The notes beneath the pieces are model-generated. The model worked only from the letters and a program-made list of their open reading frames with translations, was not told the origin of the DNA and searched no databases. DNA of 64,000 nucleotides from Actinomycetospora chibensis (GTDB lineage Bacteria > Actinomycetota > Actinomycetes > Mycobacteriales > Pseudonocardiaceae). The translations under genes and the position numbers were made by a program. The DNA lies in assembly GCF_028737215.1 (NCBI RefSeq), contig NZ_JAQZAM010000008.1, positions 1 to 64,000 of the forward strand, written 5' to 3'. Shown here one piece after another: positions 58,294-64,000 of the stretch. Position 1 is the stretch's first letter; each line of letters opens with the position of its first letter.

Positions 58294-58938
58294 GTGAGCA
58301 CGACGTACGACTGCGAGGACCCCGCGACCCGACCCACCGGTCTGGCGGCGGCGGCCGCGGCGGTGCGGGCGGGACGGCTGGTCGTCGTCCCCACCGACAC
58401 CCTCTACGGGATCGGCGCGGACGCCTTCTCGGCGCGCGCGGTGGCCGACCTGCTGGCCGCCAAGCAGCGCGGACCGGACATGCCCGTCCCGGTGCTGGTG
58501 GGCAGCTGGTCGACGATCGACGGGCTGGTCGGCGCCGTGCCGCGCGTCGCCCGCGACCTCGTCGAGGCGTTCTGGCCCGGCGGGCTCTCGATCGTCCTGC
58601 CGCACGCCCCGAGCCTGGCCTGGGACCTCGGGCGCACCCGCGGCACCGTGATGCTGCGCATGCCCCTGCACCCGGTGGCCCTCGAGCTGCTGCGCGAGGT
58701 CGGCCCCATGGCCGTGAGCAGCGCGAACGTCTCCGGGCGCGAGCCGGCGACCACGGTGACCGACGCCCGCGAGCAGCTGGGCGAGAGCGTCGAGGTCTAC
58801 CTCGACGGCGGGGTGTGCGCGACGGGCGTGGCCTCGACGATCGTCGACCTCACCGGCGACGTCCCGCGCCTGCGCCGCGAGGGCGCCGTCACCGCCGACC
58901 AGGTCTCCGAGGTCATCGGCTCCCCCGTCTCCCTGTGA
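58294..58938 (+). CDS. tsaC: L-threonylcarbamoyladenylate synthase
   Basis: 214 residues from GTG 58294, the short TsaC/YwlC form. Nucleotide-binding motif VVVPTDTLYGIGADAF, KQRGPDMPVPVLV and AVSSANVSGREPATT are family hallmarks. It makes the precursor of the t6A tRNA modification. The stop is followed at once by a hairpin terminator. Confidence 0.94.
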   Translation: MSTTYDCEDPATRPTGLAAAAAAVRAGRLVVVPTDTLYGIGADAFSARAVADLLAAKQRGPDMPVPVLVGSWSTIDGLVGAVPRVARDLVEAFWPGGLSIVLPHAPSLAWDLGRTRGTVMLRMPLHPVALELLREVGPMAVSSANVSGREPATTVTDAREQLGESVEVYLDGGVCATGVASTIVDLTGDVPRLRREGAVTADQVSEVIGSPVSL

Positions 58939-58964
58939 GCATCCGCCCCCATCGGGGCGGATGC
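58939..58964 (+). terminator. hairpin after tsaC
   Basis: GCATCCGCCCC (58939-58949) and GGGGCGGATGC (58954-58964), perfect 11-base stem with a four-base loop, starting at the base after the stop codon. Confidence 0.8.
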
Positions 58965-59035
58965 CCACGTGGGGATGTGACCCAGGTTCCAGGGGCGGGG
59001 CGCGCTGCGGTGAATGGCCGGTAACGTGAGGCGTC

Positions 59036-60322
59036 ATGGCAGCCGACTCGCAGCACTTCTGGGGACCGGACTACGACGCTCTGCGGGCCGTCGACCCCGA
59101 GATCGCCCAGGTCGTCGACGACGAGCTCACCCGGCTGCGCGGCGGACTGCAGCTCATCGCCAGCGAGAACCTCACCAGCCCGGCCGTCCTCGCGGCGCTG
59201 GGCTCGACGCTGTCGAACAAGTACGCCGAGGGCTACCCCGGCCGCCGCTATTACGGCGGCTGCGAGGTCGTCGACCGCGCCGAGGAGATCGGCATCGAGC
59301 GCGCCAAGGAGCTCTTCGGCGCCGAGCACGCCAACCTCCAGCCGCACTCCGGCGCCAACGCCAACCTCGCGGTCTACGCGGCGTTCTGCCAGCCCGGCGA
59401 CAAGGTGCTGGCGATGTCCCTGCCGCACGGCGGGCACCTCACGCACGGCGCGAAGGTCAGCTTCTCGGGCAAGTGGTTCGAGCCGGTGCCCTACACCGTC
59501 CGCGAGGACGACGGGCGCATCGACTACGACCAGGTGCGCGACCTCGCGCTCGAGCACAAGCCGAAGATGATCGTCGCCGGCGCCACCGCCTACCCGCGCC
59601 TCATCGACTTCGCGACGTTCCGCCAGATCGCCGACGAGGTCGGCGCGAAGCTCTGGGTCGACGCCGCCCACTTCATCGGCCTCGTCGCCGGCCAGGCCAT
59701 CCCCAGCCCGGTGCCGTACGCCGACGTCGTCACCTTCACGACGCACAAGGTCCTGCGCGGCCCGCGCGGCGGCATGCTCGTCTCGAAGGCCGAGCACGCG
59801 AAGGCGCTGGACAAGGCTGTCTTCCCGTTCCTGCAGGGCGGGCCGCTCATGCACGCCGTGGCCGGCAAGGCCGTCGCCCTGGCCGAGGCGGCGACGCCGG
59901 ACTACCAGCGCTACGCCCGCCAGGTCATCGCCAACGCCCAGGCCCTGACCTCGGGCCTCGAGACCCAGGGCATGCGCGCGATCTCCGGCGGCACCGACAC
60001 CCACCTCGCGCTGCTCGACCTGCAGCCGCTCGGGGTCACGGGCAAGGAGGCCGAGGCCCGCAGCGGGCTCGCCGGCATCACGCTGAACAAGAACGCGATC
60101 CCGTACGACCCGCAGCCGCCGATGACGGCCTCGGGCATCCGCGTCGGGTCGCCGTCCATCACCACGCAGGGCATGACGGAGTCCGAGATGGGCGACGTCG
60201 CGCGGCTGATCGCCTCGGCCGTGACGGCCGACGAGACCAGCGAGGTGGGCAAGAAGGCCCTCGCCGACGTGCGCGACGAGGTGACGGCCCTCGTGTCGCG
60301 CTTCCCCGCGTACCCCCGCTAG
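59036..60322 (+). CDS. glyA: serine hydroxymethyltransferase
   Basis: 428 residues. Serine to glycine with tetrahydrofolate. N-terminal LQLIASENLTS and YAEGYPGRRYYGGCE, the PLP lysine in TFTTHKVLRGPRGGM, and NKNAIPYDP with SGIRVGSPSIT near the C-terminus. Complete motifs. It stands between tsaC and the wecA-like gene. Confidence 0.97.
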   Translation: MAADSQHFWGPDYDALRAVDPEIAQVVDDELTRLRGGLQLIASENLTSPAVLAALGSTLSNKYAEGYPGRRYYGGCEVVDRAEEIGIERAKELFGAEHANLQPHSGANANLAVYAAFCQPGDKVLAMSLPHGGHLTHGAKVSFSGKWFEPVPYTVREDDGRIDYDQVRDLALEHKPKMIVAGATAYPRLIDFATFRQIADEVGAKLWVDAAHFIGLVAGQAIPSPVPYADVVTFTTHKVLRGPRGGMLVSKAEHAKALDKAVFPFLQGGPLMHAVAGKAVALAEAATPDYQRYARQVIANAQALTSGLETQGMRAISGGTDTHLALLDLQPLGVTGKEAEARSGLAGITLNKNAIPYDPQPPMTASGIRVGSPSITTQGMTESEMGDVARLIASAVTADETSEVGKKALADVRDEVTALVSRFPAYPR

Positions 60323-60349
60323 ACGAGAGCGGGTCTACCCTCGGGCTCC

Positions 60350-61510
60350 GTGGGCCCGTCAGCGGATTTCGCCCCGATGGGGCTCCCGATCCGGGAGTAC
60401 CTCCTGGTCGGGCTCTGCGCGGCGGTCGTCACCTACCTGCTCACAGGGCTGGTCCGCCGCCTCGCCATCCGGGCCGGCGCGATCGCGGTGCCGCGCGGGC
60501 GGGACGTCCACACGGTGCCGATCCCGCGCCTCGGCGGCATCGCGATCTACCTCGGTGTGGTGGCCGGGGTGTTCGTGGCCAGCCAGCTCCCGGTCCTGCG
60601 GCGCGCCTTCGACTACTCGAACGAGACGGTCGCGGTGCTCGTCGCCGGCGGGCTCATCGTCACCGTCGGGGCCCTCGACGACCGCTACGGCCTCGACGCG
60701 CTGACCAAGCTCGCGGGTCAGGCCACCGCCGCGGGCGTCCTCGTGCTCATGGGCGTGCAGTGGACGGCGGTGTACCTGCCCTGGGGCGGCACCGGCGGGA
60801 GCACCGGTTCGGTGCTGCTGCTCGGGCAGGACCAGGGCGTGCTCATCACCGTGTTCCTGTGCGTGCTGCTGGTCAACGCGATGAACTTCGTCGACGGCCT
60901 CGACGGCCTGGCCGCGGGCATCGGCACGATCGCGGCCACCGCCACCTGCGCATTCGCGCTCGGGCTGCTCGGCCAGCAGAACGGCGACGTCAACGCGTAC
61001 CCGCCGGCCCTCATCGCGGCGGTGCTCGCCGGGGCGTGCGCCGGCTTCCTGCCGCACAACTTCCAGCCCGCCCGGCTGTTCATGGGCGACTCCGGCTCGA
61101 TGTTCATCGGGCTGACGCTCGCGGCGGCCACCACCACCGCGTCGGGGCGCACCAACTACTCGACCACCGGTGCCACCGGCGCGCTCGCCCTGGTCACGCC
61201 CCTGATCGTCGTCGCCGCGGTCGTCTTCGTGCCGCTGCTCGACCTGCTCATGGCCGTGGTGCGGCGCACCCGGGCGGGCACCAGCCCGTTCGCGCCGGAC
61301 AAGATGCACCTGCACCACCGGCTGCTGGAGATCGGCCACTCCCAGCGCCGCGCCGTGCTCCTGATCTACCTGTGGGCCGGGGTGCTCGCGTTCGGGGCCG
61401 TCGCCCTGGCACTGATCGACAACGCGTTCGTGGTGGTCTGGATCGTCACCGTGGGCGTGCTGGTCGCCGTGCTGGCCTCCGCCGTCCCCCGCCTGCGCCC
61501 CCGCGCCTGA
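60350..61510 (+). CDS. undecaprenyl-phosphate N-acetylhexosamine-1-phosphate transferase (WecA/MraY family)
   Basis: 386 residues, about 11 membrane helices. The Mg-binding aspartates are present: [22 protein letters not shown] and [12 protein letters not shown], and [13 protein letters not shown] is the last-loop motif of WecA-type enzymes. In mycobacteria the WecA orthologue starts arabinogalactan synthesis by adding GlcNAc-1-P to decaprenyl phosphate, and it sits just upstream of the atp genes as here. GTG 60350 or ATG 60377 may be the start. Confidence 0.92.
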   Translation: MGPSADFAPMGLPIREYLLVGLCAAVVTYLLTGLVRRLAIRAGAIAVPRGRDVHTVPIPRLGGIAIYLGVVAGVFVASQLPVLRRAFDYSNETVAVLVAGGLIVTVGALDDRYGLDALTKLAGQATAAGVLVLMGVQWTAVYLPWGGTGGSTGSVLLLGQDQGVLITVFLCVLLVNAMNFVDGLDGLAAGIGTIAATATCAFALGLLGQQNGDVNAYPPALIAAVLAGACAGFLPHNFQPARLFMGDSGSMFIGLTLAAATTTASGRTNYSTTGATGALALVTPLIVVAAVVFVPLLDLLMAVVRRTRAGTSPFAPDKMHLHHRLLEIGHSQRRAVLLIYLWAGVLAFGAVALALIDNAFVVVWIVTVGVLVAVLASAVPRLRPRA

Positions 61511-61537
61511 CTCCCCGACACCTCCCCCGAGGAACCG

Positions 61538-62071
61538 ATGACAGACCCGATGACCAGCCCCGAGCCGGACCCCACGCCCCCCGTGACCCCGCCGTCCGCC
61601 ACACCCGACGGCACCACGGCCAACCCGCTCAACCCGTCCCCGCTCAACCCGTCGGCGACGCCCGCGAACACCGCCCAGGTCCTCGAGGCCAGCCGGGCGA
61701 TGCTGTTCGGCGGCCTGTGGCCGGCGATCGCCGTCGCGGTGCTCGCCGCGGTGGTCGCCGGGCTGCTCGCGGGCACGACCGGGGTCGTCGCGGCGATCGT
61801 CGGCGCCGTCGTCGTCATCGCGGTCTGCTCGCTCGGACCGCTCGTGATGCGCTGGACCGCCGCCGCCGACCCGATGGTCGTCATGGCCGCCGCGCTCGTC
61901 TCGATGATGGGCAAGCTCGGCCTGCTGCTGGTCGTCTTCCTCGTGCTCCAGGCCCTCGGCGTCGTCGACACGCGCATCGCCGCGCTCGCGCTCGGCCCGA
62001 CGGCGCTGGCGTTCATCGTCGGCGAGGTGATCGCCTTCGCACGGCTGAAGACACCCACGATCGCGGTGTGA
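61538..62071 (+). CDS. hypothetical membrane protein before the ATP synthase operon
   Basis: 177 residues from ATG 61538 (GAGGAAC). A Pro/Thr/Asn-rich N-terminus with a short duplicated Asn-Pro-Leu-Asn-Pro-Ser unit, then four helices (PAIAVAVLAAVVAGLLAG, IVGAVVVIAVCSL, LGLLLVVFLVLQALG, ALAFIVGEVIAFARL). Position and size suggest an AtpI-like or ATP synthase-associated protein; homology not clear from the sequence. Confidence 0.75.
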   Translation: MTDPMTSPEPDPTPPVTPPSATPDGTTANPLNPSPLNPSATPANTAQVLEASRAMLFGGLWPAIAVAVLAAVVAGLLAGTTGVVAAIVGAVVVIAVCSLGPLVMRWTAAADPMVVMAAALVSMMGKLGLLLVVFLVLQALGVVDTRIAALALGPTALAFIVGEVIAFARLKTPTIAV

Positions 62072-62161
62072 TCGTCGCCCGAACGGCCGTCCCCTACTCG
62101 GCGGTGTGGCCTCCGACGGCCCGTAGTGGACGGGGACGAACCTGCTGATATGGTGCGCCCG

Positions 62162-62467
62162 ATGGCGCAGGACAGCCTCCGCGGTGATGCGGGACGCACC
62201 CCTCCGAAGGGGTCCGCGGACCAGTCACCGTCGGAGGCCTGGACGGTGCTCTCCCATCTGATCACCGGAATCCTGGTGTTCGGACTGGCCGGATGGGGAA
62301 TCGACACCCTGCTCTCGACGCGCTGGTTCCTGCTGGTCGGGCTCCTGCTCGGCGGGGCCGCGTCCTTCAGCTTGATCTACATCCGCTACCTTTACATCCC
62401 CCCTGAGCCCCTCGGTGGACCCGGTGAACCCGCCGGCCCGGAGGACCGGAAGGAGCAGCACGGGTGA
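62162..62467 (+). CDS. AtpZ/AtpI-like membrane protein
   Basis: 101 residues from ATG 62162, with SEAWTVLSHLITGILVFGLAGWGIDTLLST and a second helix (FLLVGLLLGGAASFSLIYI), the two-helix AtpZ pattern. A TGATAT element at 62146-62151 may be a -10, which would make the mRNA almost leaderless. The last base pairs overlap the atpB start (GTGA). Confidence 0.8.
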   Translation: MAQDSLRGDAGRTPPKGSADQSPSEAWTVLSHLITGILVFGLAGWGIDTLLSTRWFLLVGLLLGGAASFSLIYIRYLYIPPEPLGGPGEPAGPEDRKEQHG

Positions 62468-63291
62468 TCTCGTCGTTGACGCAGGTACCGGCGCCACCGG
62501 TCCCGCCTCCGATGCCTGCCGAGGGCTTCAAGGCCCCCGGCGTCGAGGACTTCAACCTCCCCCCGATCTTCGAGGGCATCCCGGTCCTCGAGTGGTTCGA
62601 CAAGGTCTCGATCCAGTTCATCGTCGCCGCCCTCTTCGTGTGGGCCTTCTTCGCGCTCGCGACGAAGGACCCGAAGGTGGTCCCCGGGCGGCTGCAGTTC
62701 CTCGCGGAGAAGTTCCAGGGGATCGTCCGGGACCAGATCGCCCGGGACAACATCGGTCCCGAGTTCCGCAAGTACGTGCCCTACCTGGTCGCGCTCTTCG
62801 CGTTCATCCTCGTGAACAACGTCTTCGGGATCCTGCCCTTCGTGCAGTTCCCGTCGTTCTCGCACCCGGGCATGGCGTACGCCCTCGCCGCCATCACGTG
62901 GCTGATCTACAACTACGTCGGCATCAAGAAGCAGGGCTTCGGCGGCTACGTCCGGCTCATGACCTGGCCGCCCGGGGTACCGGCCTGGGTTCGGGTCATC
63001 CTGACCCCGATCGAGTTCCTCTCCAACTTCATCCTGCGGCCGGTCACGCTCTCCCTGCGGCTCTTCGGCAACATGCTGGCGGGCCACCTGCTGCTGCTGG
63101 TCTTCATCTTCGGCGGCGAGTACATGCTGACCGTCGCGGACGACCTCATCCTCAACGTGCTCTCGCCGTTCGCGTTCCTCTTCGCGATCGTCATGACGTT
63201 CTTCGAGGCCTTCATCCAGGTGGTGCAGGCCTACATCTTCACGGTCCTCACGGCGTCGTACATCGGTGCGTCGCTGGCCGACGAGCACTGA
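62464..63291 (+). CDS. atpB: ATP synthase Fo subunit a
   Basis: 275 residues from GTG 62464. The essential arginine is in [13 protein letters not shown] and the last helix [17 protein letters not shown] holds the conserved Gln. Forms the proton half-channels facing the c ring. Followed by atpE after 85 bases. Confidence 0.97.
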   Translation: MISSLTQVPAPPVPPPMPAEGFKAPGVEDFNLPPIFEGIPVLEWFDKVSIQFIVAALFVWAFFALATKDPKVVPGRLQFLAEKFQGIVRDQIARDNIGPEFRKYVPYLVALFAFILVNNVFGILPFVQFPSFSHPGMAYALAAITWLIYNYVGIKKQGFGGYVRLMTWPPGVPAWVRVILTPIEFLSNFILRPVTLSLRLFGNMLAGHLLLLVFIFGGEYMLTVADDLILNVLSPFAFLFAIVMTFFEAFIQVVQAYIFTVLTASYIGASLADEH

Positions 63292-63376
63292 GCTCCACAC
63301 CGATCCACCGGGTCGCCGAAACCACCGGCGCCGTCCCTCCCCGATTCAGCGAACGAACACCGGAAAGGAACCCCTC

Positions 63377-63583
63377 ATGGTTCAGGGCAGCCTCAACATG
63401 GTCGGCTACGGCCTCTCCGCCGTCGGCCCCGGTATCGGCGTCGGCATCGTCTTCGCCGCGTTCATCAACGGCGTGGCGCGTCAGCCCGAGGCCCGCGGCC
63501 AGCTGCAGACCATCGCGTTCATCGGCTTCGCCCTCTCCGAGGCGCTGGCGATCATCGGTCTGGTCCTCGCGTTCGCCATCTGA
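63377..63583 (+). CDS. atpE: ATP synthase Fo subunit c
   Basis: 68 residues, two helices joined by the polar loop [11 protein letters not shown]. The proton-carrying Glu55 is in [12 protein letters not shown] 63377 follows AAAGGAA. The short, hydrophobic N-terminus is typical of actinobacteria. Confidence 0.97.
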   Translation: MVQGSLNMVGYGLSAVGPGIGVGIVFAAFINGVARQPEARGQLQTIAFIGFALSEALAIIGLVLAFAI

Positions 63584-63623
63584 TTCCCCCTGACCGGTCG
63601 CCGGAGGGGCGGGAGGTGAACAC

Positions 63624-64000
63624 ATGAGTGCCATCGAGGTGCTCGCCGAGCAGCCGGCGGGCGAGCCGTACGCCGCGTTCCCGCACGTCGCGGAGATCAT
63701 CGTCGGCCTGATCGCCTTCTCGCTGCTCGTCTACGTGATCGGGAAGTTCGCGTGGCCGAACGTCGTGACCTCGCACGAGGACACGAAGAAGCAGATCGAG
63801 GGCGGCATGGCCCGGGCCGAGGCCATGGAGGCCGACGCCAAGGCGGAGCTCGCACGCAGCCGTCAGCGGCTCGCCGGTGTCGACGACGAGACCGCGCGCA
63901 TCCGTGACGACGCACGGGCCGATGCCGAGCGCATCGGCCAGGACATGGACGCCAAGGCGCGCGACGAGGCCGAGCGCATCAAGGCCCAGGGCCAGCAGTC
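63624..64000 (+). CDS. atpF: ATP synthase Fo subunit b (partial)
   Basis: Starts at ATG 63624 (GGGAGGTGA) with one membrane helix (EIIVGLIAFSLLVYVIGKF) and a charged coiled coil (GMARAEAMEADAKAELARSRQ, RADAERIGQDMDAKARDEAERI). It runs past the window end, so only about 125 residues are seen. It links the c ring to F1. Confidence 0.96.
   Translation, partial: MSAIEVLAEQPAGEPYAAFPHVAEIIVGLIAFSLLVYVIGKFAWPNVVTSHEDTKKQIEGGMARAEAMEADAKAELARSRQRLAGVDDETARIRDDARADAERIGQDMDAKARDEAERIKAQGQQ

Noticed and set aside
59014-62148. A 1044-residue plus-strand frame overlapping glyA and the wecA-like gene
   Set aside because: Arg/Pro-rich shadow in the wrong frame of two genes with complete motifs.

Overview
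The window is high-GC actinobacterial DNA, most likely a Pseudonocardia-like member of the Pseudonocardiales. The basis is the strongly GC-biased codon use, the gene order argS-lysA-hom-thrC-thrB-rho-rpmE-prfA-prmC-tsaC-glyA-(wecA-like)-atp, the many GTG starts and overlapping start/stop junctions, and families common in actinobacteria (DUF305, DUF3105, DUF6153, Sig Z, CadI).

Layout. (1) 52-9579, minus strand: a hydrolase, then an eight-gene complex I-like operon nuoA-(NuoB/NuoD-like fusion)-nuoH-J-K-L-M-N. It codes for a whole proton-pumping membrane arm but has no NADH module, no NuoI and no Fe-S ligands. (2) 9580-16415: a copper locus with csoR, a copper chaperone, a His-rich secreted protein, copA, a DUF305 lipoprotein and a DUF6153 protein. 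The csoR/nuoA intergenic region carries three CsoR-type G-tract palindromes. One sits in the csoR promoter and two in the divergent nuo promoter, so copper may control the nuo-like operon. (3) 16589-22665: an epimerase, a secreted amidase with an overlapping cupredoxin-like lipoprotein, a DinB protein, a PIG-L deacetylase, CadI and a SigZ-type sigma factor. (4) 23197-40560: a decaying 17-kb genomic island in the 3' end of a tRNA-Arg(CCG) gene. Its ends are a 45-bp duplicated piece of the tRNA and a frameshifted, truncated tyrosine integrase. It carries a cupredoxin-P-type ATPase fusion, several hydrolases, GPP34, DUF6448 and TudS-like proteins, and many broken genes. (5) 40558-64000: core chromosome, with tRNA-Arg, a KARI-like gene, DUF305/DUF3105, argS, the lysine/threonine operon, rho, a nitroreductase/adenylate-ligase pair, rpmE, translation factors, glyA, a lipid-phosphate glycan transferase and the start of the F1Fo ATP synthase operon.

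The most unusual structure is inside the island. A 749-bp gap-free near-copy of the 3' half of nuoN (29871-30619) runs straight into about 870 bp (to 31493) built from at least 14 short patches, roughly 20-100 bp each, of nuoH, nuoJ, nuoL, nuoM, nuoN and the B/D-like gene. The patches are in both orientations, joined at short microhomologies, with a perfect nine-copy hexamer repeat in the middle. It looks like a shredded and restitched copy of the same nuo-like operon, beside a second copper ATPase.

How the genes work together. CsoR, the chaperone, CopA and the His-rich secreted proteins form a standard Cu(I) sensing and efflux set. The nuo-like operon shares its regulatory region with that set, and nuo debris recurs beside the second copper ATPase. 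This suggests a membrane-arm-only complex I relative used under metal stress. That link is inference; the promoter architecture and the absence of cofactor motifs are visible in the sequence.
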